This document shows, piece after piece, positions 1 through 7,554 of a stretch of 17,812 nt of DNA. The stretch comes from Eubacterium sp. UBA5416 (lineage in GTDB: Bacteria; Bacillota; Clostridia; Lachnospirales; Lachnospiraceae). The stretch covers positions 1 through 17,812 of the forward strand of contig DHNM01000068.1 of NCBI GenBank assembly GCA_002409525.1. The letters run 5' to 3'. The position numbers and the translations under genes were made by a program. The notes below the pieces were generated by a model. It worked only from the letters and a program-made list of their open reading frames with translations. It searched no databases and was not told where the DNA came from. Each line of letters begins with the position of its first letter. Positions within the stretch are counted from its first letter, which is position 1.

Positions 1-224
1 GTCAAAAGGTCCTGCGTTTCATGCTTGCATGAAAAAGCATGAACTTGGGACCCGAACAAACATGAGAATGTAACCCGATTAGGGTGGAATTCGAATGTTT
101 GTAGGATTACGCAAGCGCGCAGCGCGGAGTAATCCGTGTATCATAATCATAGTCAAAAGGTCCTGCGTTTCATGCTTGCATGAAAAAGCATGAACTTGGG
201 ACCCGAACAAACATGAGAATGTAA
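1..224. repeat. Structured direct repeat, 151-bp period, second copy partial
   Basis: Bases 1-73 recur exactly at 152-224, giving a 151-bp period. The left edge is cut by the window, so more copies may lie upstream. The unit is full of inverted repeats. A long hairpin pairs GGTCC (8-12) with GGACC (48-52) and TTCATGCTT (18-26) with AAGCATGAA (35-43). ACAAACAT (56-63) pairs with ATGTTTGT (95-102), ACCC (73-76) with GGGT (82-85), and GGATTAC (104-110) with GTAATCC (129-135). The second copy holds only the first hairpin and ends about 30 bp before the TetR-type gene. No protein is encoded. It resembles a dispersed intergenic palindromic element. A structured RNA or a transcription-attenuating leader is also possible. 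The family is not recognised. Confidence 0.85.
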
Positions 225-254
225 AAAATATTTGGGTGAATTTAAGGATATTAC

Positions 255-923
255 ATGGCTGTTTACGAAAAAGGAATTGAGACAAAACGACGTTTAATCC
301 TGTCGATGTATCATAAATTAGAGGTTAAGGATGCTTCCGACATCACTGTGAGGGAAATTGCAAAGGAAAATGGCTGCTCTCCGGCTGCATTATATAAACA
401 TTTTGACAGTCTGGAATATTTGATTGTTCTAGGGTCAATTCGGTTTTTTATCGACTATATGGTTGAATATGGTCAGCTGATGGACACAGACGATAATCTG
501 ATGGATTCTTATATCAAAGGATGGACACTGTATAATAGGTATGCATTCGCAAGACCTGATTTGTTTTACCGACTTTTCTGGGGCGAGTATAATACGATGT
601 TTGGGGATGCGGTGATGGAATATTATGAGTTGTTTCCGGTTACCGGGTCGGAACGCTTTCCGGCATATTTCTATACACTTTTCTTCTCGGATGATGTAGA
701 GGAACGCGATTTTCTGCTTCTCAGAAGAGCTGAGAATTACAACCTGCTCTCAGACGAGGATGCGGTGTATTTTAGCAAAACGAATACATTGATTGTCAAG
801 GGAATGCTGGAAAAGTATATGGGGAAAAGTGTTGAAGCAAGAAAGCAGGGGGAACAGGAATGCAACCGGCTGCTTCTAAAAAATCTTGAAAGGGTGTATG
901 TACCCGGTGAAGAAAAAAAATAA
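255..923 (+). CDS. TetR/AcrR-family transcriptional regulator
   Basis: A 222-residue protein with an N-terminal TetR-type DNA-binding domain. The helix-turn-helix lies at about residues 31-50 (TVREIAKENGCSPAALYKHF), with the usual A-x-L-Y-x-H-F end to the recognition helix. Residues 60-222 form a helical ligand-binding and dimerisation domain with no recognisable signature, as is usual in this family. The ATG at 255 is preceded by AAGGA with about seven bases of spacing. The gene points the same way as the MFS gene 72 bp downstream, and a 16-bp dyad in that gap is a plausible operator. By position it probably represses the transporter and methyltransferase block and responds to the pathway substrate or an intermediate. 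The family call is firm, the effector unknown. Confidence 0.9.
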   Translation: MAVYEKGIETKRRLILSMYHKLEVKDASDITVREIAKENGCSPAALYKHFDSLEYLIVLGSIRFFIDYMVEYGQLMDTDDNLMDSYIKGWTLYNRYAFARPDLFYRLFWGEYNTMFGDAVMEYYELFPVTGSERFPAYFYTLFFSDDVEERDFLLLRRAENYNLLSDEDAVYFSKTNTLIVKGMLEKYMGKSVEARKQGEQECNRLLLKNLERVYVPGEEKK

Positions 924-957
924 CGCAGGGAGGGATGTTTATTTTTATACTCTAAAA

Positions 958-973
958 AGTGAACATGTTTACT
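958..973. promoter_or_regulatory. Candidate TetR-type operator dyad
   Basis: The sequence AGTGAACATGTTTACT is a 16-bp dyad in which seven of eight base pairs are symmetric. It lies in the 72-bp gap between the TetR-type gene and the MFS gene, 11 bp upstream of the MFS ribosome site. Length, symmetry and position suit a TetR dimer. A weak -10-like TACTAT at 970-975 overlaps its right edge, so bound repressor could block a promoter here, but I see no convincing -35. Assignment to the neighbouring regulator is inference. Confidence 0.5.
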
Positions 974-995
974 ATAGCAGAGAGAGGAGGTTTTT

Positions 996-2327
996 ATGGT
1001 AATAACAGGCAAGAAACGATGGTTTATATTGGTTGTGATATCTTTGATGGCAGGAATTATGGTCTATCTTCCATTCCTGCGCTATAGTTACTATGATCAG
1101 ATGGTTCTTCTGTTTTCGAGATACAAACAGGTTGCGTCTGAATCGAATGTACATGGGTTTATTGGATCTTATAGTTTCTGGTTTGGTCTCGTCTGTACGT
1201 TTGGATATCCGATTGGCGGTGTGCTGGCAGATCGCTTTGGTGAGAAATGGCTTATGATTATCGGTTCACTCATTATGGGGATCTGTTCCTTTTGGTTTGG
1301 ATTGATTCCGGGAAAGGTTTCGATTATAGTGATCCATATCTTATATGGAGTGGGCAGCAGCTTCTTTATCTGGAGTGCTTATCTGAAGACTGTGCGTAAG
1401 CTGGGAAATTCAAAGGAACAAGGGGTGATGTTCTCAACTTCTGAATTTATTCGGGCAATCATAGGTATGATGCTTGGATTTCTAGGTGTCGGTCTGCTGA
1501 ACCGTGCTATTATGCCTGGAAATAAGCTGGATCTGGAAGTTTTGGGTGCTCAGTGGAGAAATATGTTATTTATTGACGGTGCGATATTTCTGATCCTTGC
1601 ACTTATTATATTTCTTGTATTGCCGAACAATGTAATCGGTGCCGAAGAAGCAGAACTTGCTCAGACAGGGAATCATATTCCAGAACCGGAGAAGATTAGT
1701 GTATCTTCGATACTTAAAGTTTTGAAGATGCCGGGAACCTGGCTTCTGTCATTACTGATTTTTTTCTGTTATTCATTTACAGCAGCGGCAAATGGGTACC
1801 TGGGTTCTTACACAGTCAATGTTTTTGGCATTTCTCAGACACAGGCGAGTACATTCGCAGTGCTACGCAATTATATTATTGCAGGAGTTTCTACACTTGC
1901 TATTGGATTTATCGCAGATAAGATTGGTTCCAGAATTAAGACCTTGGGATATTATCTTGTAGCTGCCACGATCCTGACTGTGGCGGTTCTTCTGACAAAG
2001 AACGCAGAGATACTCTGTATTGCTATTACGTTTATATTTGCAGTTGTTTACAGTGGTATGAGAGGGATATATTTTGCAACACTCAGTGAAGTTGGGATCC
2101 CATTATCACTTACGGGTGCTGCGACAGGTGTGATTTCTCTTATTTGTTATCTTCCGGATGTTTTCTTTCCAAAGCTTGCCGGAGGATGGCTGGACCGATA
2201 TGGGAACCGGGGGTATGATTTAATCTGGTATTGGGTTATTGGATGTGGAATCCTTGGGATTCTTATATCTGTGATCTCAGTCAGATATTCAAAGAAACTG
2301 AAAACACAGGAAACACTTGAAAAGTAG
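996..2327 (+). CDS. MFS transporter (first copy)
   Basis: A 443-residue integral membrane protein with about 12 hydrophobic segments. The MFS motif A lies in the loop after the second segment (GGVLADRFGEK, residues 74-84). A polar central linker at about residues 215-235 separates the two six-helix halves. AGGAGG stands six bases before the ATG. The gene lies downstream of a TetR-type gene and its candidate operator and 23 bp before a TIM-barrel gene. It therefore most likely imports the substrate of the methyltransferase pathway, or exports a product. The substrate cannot be read from the sequence. The protein is not closely similar to the second MFS transporter at 10857, so the two probably carry different compounds. 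Confidence 0.88.
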   Translation: MVITGKKRWFILVVISLMAGIMVYLPFLRYSYYDQMVLLFSRYKQVASESNVHGFIGSYSFWFGLVCTFGYPIGGVLADRFGEKWLMIIGSLIMGICSFWFGLIPGKVSIIVIHILYGVGSSFFIWSAYLKTVRKLGNSKEQGVMFSTSEFIRAIIGMMLGFLGVGLLNRAIMPGNKLDLEVLGAQWRNMLFIDGAIFLILALIIFLVLPNNVIGAEEAELAQTGNHIPEPEKISVSSILKVLKMPGTWLLSLLIFFCYSFTAAANGYLGSYTVNVFGISQTQASTFAVLRNYIIAGVSTLAIGFIADKIGSRIKTLGYYLVAATILTVAVLLTKNAEILCIAITFIFAVVYSGMRGIYFATLSEVGIPLSLTGAATGVISLICYLPDVFFPKLAGGWLDRYGNRGYDLIWYWVIGCGILGILISVISVRYSKKLKTQETLEK

Positions 2328-2350
2328 TCCATTTAAGGAGGATAGGGATT

Positions 2351-3289
2351 ATGAGTAGAAAAGACAGACCCTTTAGACTGGGAATGCATACATATACACT
2401 GCATTTCTTTGGATTCGGCGAGAGCTGGGGTTTTGGAAAGGATTACTATTTTGAACAGGTGATGTCACTCTATGAGCTGATGGATCGGGCAGTTGAATGG
2501 GAGCTTGACGGGCTCCAGATCACAAAAGTTGATCTTTTAACGACATCAAAAGAAAAGCCTTTTTCGCAGAAAAATCTGGAGAAGGTGGCACAGGCTGCAA
2601 AGGAACACGGCCTTTTTCTGGAATTTAATGCTTCTTTTCATGCGGGAAGTGATTCTCGTGTAAATTGTACTCCGGAAGAGGCACTGAACATCGGCCATTA
2701 TCTCGATGCCGAAATGGTGAAATTCAGTCTTGATATCAGGCGTCCGAGAGAACTCTACGGATCCTGTATGCATCCGCATGTGATGCGGCAGATGTCTGAT
2801 CGGTATGATGAATTCATGAAAGTGATGCCTCTGATTGATAAATATGGTATGCAGATCGCAATTGAAAACCATACGGATACATTTGCAGATGAAATCATAT
2901 GGCTCGTAAACCGGCTGAATCATCCGCTGATCGGGACCTGTGTGGATACGATGAATTCGCTTCAGGTGATCGAGAATCCTTATTATGCGATGGAGCGTAT
3001 GCTTCCCCGGGCAAACTGCTGTCACTTCAGCGATGATATTATCGTTGTAGATCCGCTTGGCGTTCACGATATCGGAGCACCACACGGACAGGGGTCCATG
3101 GACTGTCCTGCCATGCTCACGCAGATTCGAGAGAAATCCAGTATGGATAAGATTATTTTTGAAAATGAGATTGCTTTCAAGAGCCTGAATGAACCGATTG
3201 AAGAGGCGAGAACAAGAGAGATGAAAGCATGCGAAGAGAGTGTGCGATATCTGAGAGATGTTTTAAAACTTGGTATCAGAAACAGATAA
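2351..3289 (+). CDS. Sugar phosphate isomerase/epimerase-like TIM-barrel protein (first paralogue)
   Basis: A 312-residue xylose-isomerase-like TIM-barrel protein (AP-endonuclease family 2 fold). The expected divalent-metal ligands are in order: Glu172 in IAIENH, Asp199 in CVDT, His225 in CHFSD and Glu271 in the FENE segment. AAGGAGG lies nine bases before the ATG. The family includes sugar epimerases, hydroxypyruvate isomerase and inosose dehydratase, so an isomerisation, epimerisation or metal-assisted lyase step is likely. The exact reaction is not evident. It lies between an MFS gene and the MttB-family gene, and a clear paralogue at 16384 sits at the end of the GRE block with shared segments such as GFGESWGF, RVNC and NHPLIG. 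A sugar substrate is doubtful in this setting. A chiral amino acid derivative or hydroxy acid is possible. Confidence 0.85.
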   Translation: MSRKDRPFRLGMHTYTLHFFGFGESWGFGKDYYFEQVMSLYELMDRAVEWELDGLQITKVDLLTTSKEKPFSQKNLEKVAQAAKEHGLFLEFNASFHAGSDSRVNCTPEEALNIGHYLDAEMVKFSLDIRRPRELYGSCMHPHVMRQMSDRYDEFMKVMPLIDKYGMQIAIENHTDTFADEIIWLVNRLNHPLIGTCVDTMNSLQVIENPYYAMERMLPRANCCHFSDDIIVVDPLGVHDIGAPHGQGSMDCPAMLTQIREKSSMDKIIFENEIAFKSLNEPIEEARTREMKACEESVRYLRDVLKLGIRNR

Positions 3290-3314
3290 GCTAACATTTC
3301 AGGAGGGATATGTT

Positions 3315-4730
3315 ATGTCAAAAGAGCAGATGATACATGCCGCAGCGATGGAGATTATGCGTGATGTGGGAGTGAAAATTTATAATACAAAAGCAATTGA
3401 TATTTTAAAGAAAAATGGAATTAAGGTCGAGGACAAAACAGCATATTTTACGGAAGAGCAGGTGATGCACTGGGTTTCGATGGCACCTGATTCCTTTACG
3501 ATCCATGCGAGAAATCCGAAATACAACATGGAAGTCGGAGGAGACCATGTGTATCCCGCAGCTACTTATGGATGTGCATTTATTGATGACTGGGATGGTA
3601 ACCGCCGCCAGGGGACCATGGATGATTATATCAAATGCCTGAAACTGATCCAGGAAGAGGACAGCTATTCTATTAATGGCGGGATTATGATCCAGCCCGG
3701 TAATGTGCCGGAGGAAACGGCATCATTGGAAATGTTTTATGCAACACTTTTGTATTCAGATAAATCGATCATGCTTCCTACAGGCCTTAAGAATGAGATG
3801 GAGCTGATGATGGAGGCAGCCTGTGAAGTGTTTGGCGGAAAAGAAGAACTGATCGCAAAGCCGAGGATGACGACACTGATCAATACGGTTTCACCACTTG
3901 CTTTGGATGCAAGGATGCTTGATTGTCTGATGACTCTTGCGGAATATGGTCAGCCTGTTATTCTCTGTCCCGCGACGATGCTCGGTGCGACAGGTTCGAT
4001 CTCTATGGCCGGAACAATTGCCAGTGGAACAGCAGAAAATCTTGCGGGGATTGCTCTGGCTGAGATGGTACGTCCGGGAACACCGGTTGTATTCGGAATT
4101 CAGTCGACCGCGGCAGATATGAAGGGCGGAATCACATTCGCATGTGCGGCTCCGGAAGGAGCTGCGATGCAGGGATTTTCCGTAGATATGGCCAGGTTCT
4201 ATGGTATGCCTTCGAGAGGCGGCGGATGCCAGACAGATGCACCACGTATCAATTGTCAGGCCGGGTATGAATCCATGCTTACCTTTTCATCGGCTTACCG
4301 TCATGGCATCAATCTGATCATGGAAGCAGGTGGTGTGATGGATAGTGTCAATGCGACATCCTTTGAAAAGATGATCGTGGACTTTGAGATCATCAGGCAG
4401 GTAAAGGCTTCGTTTGCTCCGATTGAAGTGAACGAAGAAACCTTAAATCTTGAAGAAATCAAAGAGATCGGGCATGATGACAGTTTTGTGACATCAGACA
4501 GTACCTTAGAAAACTTCCATGAACTGTACTCTCCCCATATCGGGCCGAGAAACGGAAAAGGGGAAGACTATTTCAAAGAGGGAATTGATAAGGAGATGGA
4601 CCGGATGCTGAGTGCATATGATGGGAATCACCCGGTACTCGATCCGGAAATCAAAGAGAAAGTAAGAGCAGTGCTGGCGAAATCAGGACTGGATGAGAAA
4701 TACTTTGATAATATAGAAAAGGCAGATTAG
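3315..4730 (+). CDS. MttB-family (non-pyrrolysine) quaternary amine methyltransferase
   Basis: A COG5598 protein homologous to trimethylamine methyltransferase MttB. I chose the ATG at 3315, which has AGGAGG eight bases upstream. The in-frame ATG at 3270 lies inside the previous gene. The protein is then 471 residues, the usual size for non-pyrrolysine members. It has no internal in-frame amber codon. The TAG at 4728 is followed closely by a terminator, so it is a true stop. Characterised relatives demethylate glycine betaine (MtgB), proline betaine (MtpB) and carnitine (MtcB), passing the methyl group to the cobalt of a corrinoid protein. The glycine-rich segment MPSRGGGCQTDAP near residue 302 lies where the barrel active site is expected. 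The likely corrinoid partner is encoded at 5842. The substrate is inferred to be a quaternary amine, possibly a hydroxyproline betaine. Confidence 0.88.
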   Translation: MSKEQMIHAAAMEIMRDVGVKIYNTKAIDILKKNGIKVEDKTAYFTEEQVMHWVSMAPDSFTIHARNPKYNMEVGGDHVYPAATYGCAFIDDWDGNRRQGTMDDYIKCLKLIQEEDSYSINGGIMIQPGNVPEETASLEMFYATLLYSDKSIMLPTGLKNEMELMMEAACEVFGGKEELIAKPRMTTLINTVSPLALDARMLDCLMTLAEYGQPVILCPATMLGATGSISMAGTIASGTAENLAGIALAEMVRPGTPVVFGIQSTAADMKGGITFACAAPEGAAMQGFSVDMARFYGMPSRGGGCQTDAPRINCQAGYESMLTFSSAYRHGINLIMEAGGVMDSVNATSFEKMIVDFEIIRQVKASFAPIEVNEETLNLEEIKEIGHDDSFVTSDSTLENFHELYSPHIGPRNGKGEDYFKEGIDKEMDRMLSAYDGNHPVLDPEIKEKVRAVLAKSGLDEKYFDNIEKAD

Positions 4731-4786
4731 GATTTATCTGCAAAAATACTTTACAGACCAGATTTAAAAGCGAATATGGACAAAAG

Positions 4787-4826
4787 AACCGCCGAAGTAT
4801 GAGTTCCTAATACTTCAGCGGTTTTA
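4787..4826 (+). terminator. Intrinsic terminator after the MttB-family gene
   Basis: A 14-bp stem pairs AACCGCCGAAGTAT (4787-4800) with ATACTTCAGCGGTT (4810-4823), with one C:A mismatch and a nine-base loop. A short T run follows. It lies 57 bp after the methyltransferase stop and separates block 1 from block 2. Confidence 0.85.
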
Positions 4827-4832
4827 TAATAC

Positions 4833-4862
4833 TGTACAGACATAGTAATTTAATGTTATAAT
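4833..4862 (+). promoter_or_regulatory. Predicted sigma-A promoter for the corrinoid block
   Basis: A perfect extended -10 (TGTTATAAT, hexamer 4857-4862) lies 18 bp after a -35-like TGTACA at 4833-4838. It stands just downstream of the block 1 terminator and about 88 bp before the first UroD-like start. The -35 overlaps the perfect palindrome CTGTACAG (4832-4839), which could be a regulator site. The transcript would have a leader of about 80 bases, in which I see no riboswitch. The rest of the 219-bp gap is AT-rich without other clear signals. Confidence 0.6.
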
Positions 4863-4949
4863 AAAAAATTGGTTGATATATTAATTCTTTGAAAAATTTC
4901 ATGGTGATTGAAAGACAGATGAAAAATTCTAAATTCCAAAGGAGTGAAG

Positions 4950-5813
4950 ATGATTAAAGATTATAATTGTTCTTATGATGATATGGCAATGATTGATGGC
5001 GATCTGCTAAAAAGTCTCGGGCTGGAAATCCCGGATGTCTATATGCATGCGGATTCTATGGCAGAACTTTCGCTGGCCGTGAAGGAACAGAGCAGAGAGA
5101 CTTTTTGTAAACTGCCGTTTTGCCATACTGTGGAAGCAGAGGCCATGGGTGGAAATATTAATTACGGAGATGAAAAAGGCGGACCGCGTGCGAAAGAGTA
5201 TGTCTGTAAATCGGTGGAAGATGTATTAAAACTTCCGGAAATTGACTTTAGCAGAGGAAGGATTCATGAAGTCCTTTTGGCCTGCCGGACACTTTATGAG
5301 CAGGGTGAGCATGTTGTGCTGCAGGTATCAGGGCCTTTTACGATACTAAATACTTTGATTGACATCAGGTATGTTGTAAGGAGCATGAGAAAAACACCGG
5401 AAATTATGAAACAGGTGTACTGGAAAATGGGAGACGAAATCCTTAAGTTTATAGAGATATCTGAGAATTATGGTGCTGACATGATCAGTTACGCGGATTC
5501 ATCAGGCAGTGTGAAGATATTGGGACCAAAGATGGCCGCACAGGTTGTGGAAGACTTTACATATGATTTTCTAAAGAAGGTACAAAGGATTGTTGAGGGG
5601 AAGCGGCTTGTTCTCTTATGCCCAAAAACAACATACACTCTGCTCGGAACAGAAAAAGCTGTGTTTCGTGATCGGAAACTTTCTGTTCCCGAGAGTTATG
5701 GAGAGGCTTGTATCGAGATGATTGGAAAAGTCCCTTTTTCCGGACAGATGTGCATCAAAGGTGCGCAAAATTTTTTGAATAGCGCGATCTTTAAGGAGAT
5801 TGCGATACTGTAA
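4950..5813 (+). CDS. UroD/MtaA-like protein with an incomplete zinc site
   Basis: A member of the uroporphyrinogen-decarboxylase-like methyltransferase superfamily (as MtaA/MtbA). I prefer the ATG at 4950, five bases after AGGAG. The GTG at 4944 overlaps the ribosome site. The protein is then 287 residues, shorter than the usual 340, because it lacks most of the N-terminal region. It shares the P-F-C-x-T-V-E-A-E-A-M-G segment with the UroD-like protein at 6523. Active family methyltransferases bind zinc with His-x-Cys and a later Cys. Here the His position is Leu222, while Cys224 and Cys268 remain. It could be a catalytically altered methyltransferase, a subunit for the corrinoid protein, or an enzyme with a different ligand set. 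It is the first gene of the corrinoid block, 28 bp before the corrinoid gene. It is not the heme enzyme HemE. Confidence 0.75.
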   Translation: MIKDYNCSYDDMAMIDGDLLKSLGLEIPDVYMHADSMAELSLAVKEQSRETFCKLPFCHTVEAEAMGGNINYGDEKGGPRAKEYVCKSVEDVLKLPEIDFSRGRIHEVLLACRTLYEQGEHVVLQVSGPFTILNTLIDIRYVVRSMRKTPEIMKQVYWKMGDEILKFIEISENYGADMISYADSSGSVKILGPKMAAQVVEDFTYDFLKKVQRIVEGKRLVLLCPKTTYTLLGTEKAVFRDRKLSVPESYGEACIEMIGKVPFSGQMCIKGAQNFLNSAIFKEIAIL

Positions 5814-5841
5814 AATTTATAATTGACATCAGGAGGAGAAA

Positions 5842-6498
5842 ATGTCTAATTCAAAAGAAGAACTAATAGCGGAATTATCGAGATGTGTGTTGGAGATGGA
5901 AGACGAAGAAGTAAAAGAAGTGGCGCAAAAGTACATTGATGCGGGTTATCCGGCATTTGACGGTATCATGAGCGGGCTTGTGGATGGAATGAACAAGGCC
6001 AGTGAACTTTATGATGAACAGGAATATTTTGTCACCGATATCCTGCTGTGTTCAGATGCGATGTATGCCGGGCTTGATATGCTTCGACCATATCTTCCGG
6101 AGGAAGAGGCAAATGCAGAGAAACCTGCGGTTGTAATAGGAGTAGTGGAAGGAGATACCCATGATATTGGAAAAAATCTTGTGAAGATTATGCTGGAAAC
6201 AGCGGGATTTGAAATCTTTGATCTTGGAAGAGATGTTCCACTGGATCGGTTTGTCGATAAAGCCAGGGAAGTTGATGCAAAAATCATATGTATGTCCACG
6301 CTTATGACGACAACTATGGATGGAATGAAAACAGTCATCGAGAAATTGAAAAGCAGCGGGATCAGAGATCACGTGAAAGTTATGGTAGGAGGCAGCCCTG
6401 TCTCTCAGAAATTTGCCGATGAAATCGGGGCGGACAAGTATTCTGTCAATGCGGTAGATGCCGTACGTGTGGCAAAAGAGCTGATAGGTGCGGCGTAA
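5842..6498 (+). CDS. Methylamine-type corrinoid protein (B12-binding methyl carrier)
   Basis: A 218-residue two-domain corrinoid protein of the MttC/MtbC/MtaC type. Residues 1 to about 90 form the helical cap domain. The rest is a Rossmann-like B12-binding domain with the base-off signature D-T-H-D-I-G-K-N, in which His107 is the lower cobalt ligand. Later S-T-L-M-T-T-T and G-G-S-P-V segments complete the cofactor site. AGGAGGAG precedes the ATG. It should accept a methyl group on Co(I) from a substrate-specific methyltransferase, most likely the MttB homologue at 3315 and perhaps a UroD-like protein. It then gives it to a second methyltransferase. It is the only corrinoid protein in the window, so several methyltransferases probably share it. 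Confidence 0.95.
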   Translation: MSNSKEELIAELSRCVLEMEDEEVKEVAQKYIDAGYPAFDGIMSGLVDGMNKASELYDEQEYFVTDILLCSDAMYAGLDMLRPYLPEEEANAEKPAVVIGVVEGDTHDIGKNLVKIMLETAGFEIFDLGRDVPLDRFVDKAREVDAKIICMSTLMTTTMDGMKTVIEKLKSSGIRDHVKVMVGGSPVSQKFADEIGADKYSVNAVDAVRVAKELIGAA

Positions 6499-6522
6499 GA
6501 GATGGGAGAGGGAGTTCCTTTT

Positions 6523-7554
6523 ATGAATGAAATGAACAGGCTGTCTCTGGCAATGCATGGTAAGACCGTGGACCGGCCTCCGTGTATCTGTCCCGGTGGA
6601 ATGATGAATATGATTACAACAGATCTTATGGATGCCACTCATATCGAGTGGCCGAAGGCGCATCTGGATGCCCGGATGATGGCAGATCTTACAGCCGCAA
6701 ATTACGAAAAAAAATGTTTTGAAAATGTCGGCGTTCCTTTTTGCATGACAGTGGAAGCAGAAGCTATGGGTGCAGAGGTTACGATGGGTACAAAAATCTA
6801 CGAGCCGCATATTACGGATTATGCCATAGATTGTGTGGAAGACTGGAAAAATATTTCCCCGATTGATATCGAATATGGAAGGGTTAAAGTTGTTCTGAAT
6901 GCTATAAGAATTCTAAAGGGGAAACAACTGGATGTGCCGATTATCGGAAATGTGACAGGACCGGTCAGTATTGCGAGTTCTCTGATGGAACCGACAGCAT
7001 TTTATAAAAGCCTCAGAAAGCGACGAGAATTGTCTCATAATTATATGGATTTTGTGGCAGGTGAAATTATAAAATATGCCACAGCACAAGTCGAAGCGGG
7101 GGCGGATGTCATTGCGATCTCAGATCCGAGCGGTACGGGTGAGATTCTTGGCCCTAAACTTTTTGAAGAGTATGCGGTTGAATATATCAATCGCATCATT
7201 GATGCTCTTCCAAAGAAAAAGATGGGAACAATTGTACATATCTGTGGTCAGATGAAAAATGTGTATAGAGAAGTAAATAAAATCCATTCTGATGTTTTGA
7301 GTTTTGACTCCAGTGTTCCAATGAGTGCCGCGAGAAAAAATCTTCCGGATCGAATCTTAATGGGAAATGTCAGTACATGGGCTCTGGAGTTTTCTAATCC
7401 GGATAAAGTAAAGAATCTGTCCGTCAATTGCTGGAAGAATGGTTCGAATATCATTTCACCCGCATGCGGGCTTGGAACTAAATCACCGATATTTAATATT
7501 CAGGCAGTCAGACAGGGGATTTTAGAAGAAGGGGTGAGACAAAATGACATATAA
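6523..7554 (+). CDS. UroD/MtaA-like zinc methyltransferase (corrinoid-dependent)
   Basis: A UroD-superfamily methyltransferase with an MtaA/MtbA-like layout. The ATG at 6523 has GGGAG-type pairing eight bases upstream and begins with the family's usual N-terminus (MNEMNRLSLAMHGKTVDRPP). The ATG at 6502 has no ribosome site. The protein is 343 residues. Zinc ligands are complete: His239 and Cys241 in V-H-I-C-G, and Cys315 in P-A-C-G, spaced as in MtbA. In methanogens such proteins move methyl from methyl-Co(III) to coenzyme M. In bacteria relatives act either as substrate methyltransferases (O-demethylases) or as acceptor-side enzymes, so the direction here is uncertain. It lies 24 bp after the corrinoid gene and its end overlaps the activator gene by 11 bp, which suggests translational coupling. 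Confidence 0.88.
   Translation: MNEMNRLSLAMHGKTVDRPPCICPGGMMNMITTDLMDATHIEWPKAHLDARMMADLTAANYEKKCFENVGVPFCMTVEAEAMGAEVTMGTKIYEPHITDYAIDCVEDWKNISPIDIEYGRVKVVLNAIRILKGKQLDVPIIGNVTGPVSIASSLMEPTAFYKSLRKRRELSHNYMDFVAGEIIKYATAQVEAGADVIAISDPSGTGEILGPKLFEEYAVEYINRIIDALPKKKMGTIVHICGQMKNVYREVNKIHSDVLSFDSSVPMSAARKNLPDRILMGNVSTWALEFSNPDKVKNLSVNCWKNGSNIISPACGLGTKSPIFNIQAVRQGILEEGVRQNDI

Noticed and set aside
1..224. CRISPR array
   Set aside because: There are only two copies, the repeat is far too long, it has internal hairpins, and no cas gene is nearby.
3270..3314. Upstream ATG for the MttB-family gene
   Set aside because: It lies within the previous coding region without a ribosome site, while the ATG at 3315 has a strong AGGAGG.
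4728..4823. Pyrrolysine read-through of the TAG stop in the MttB-family gene
   Set aside because: The protein is already full length for non-pyrrolysine members. The frame after TAG gives 23 unrelated codons running into the terminator, and there is no internal amber codon.
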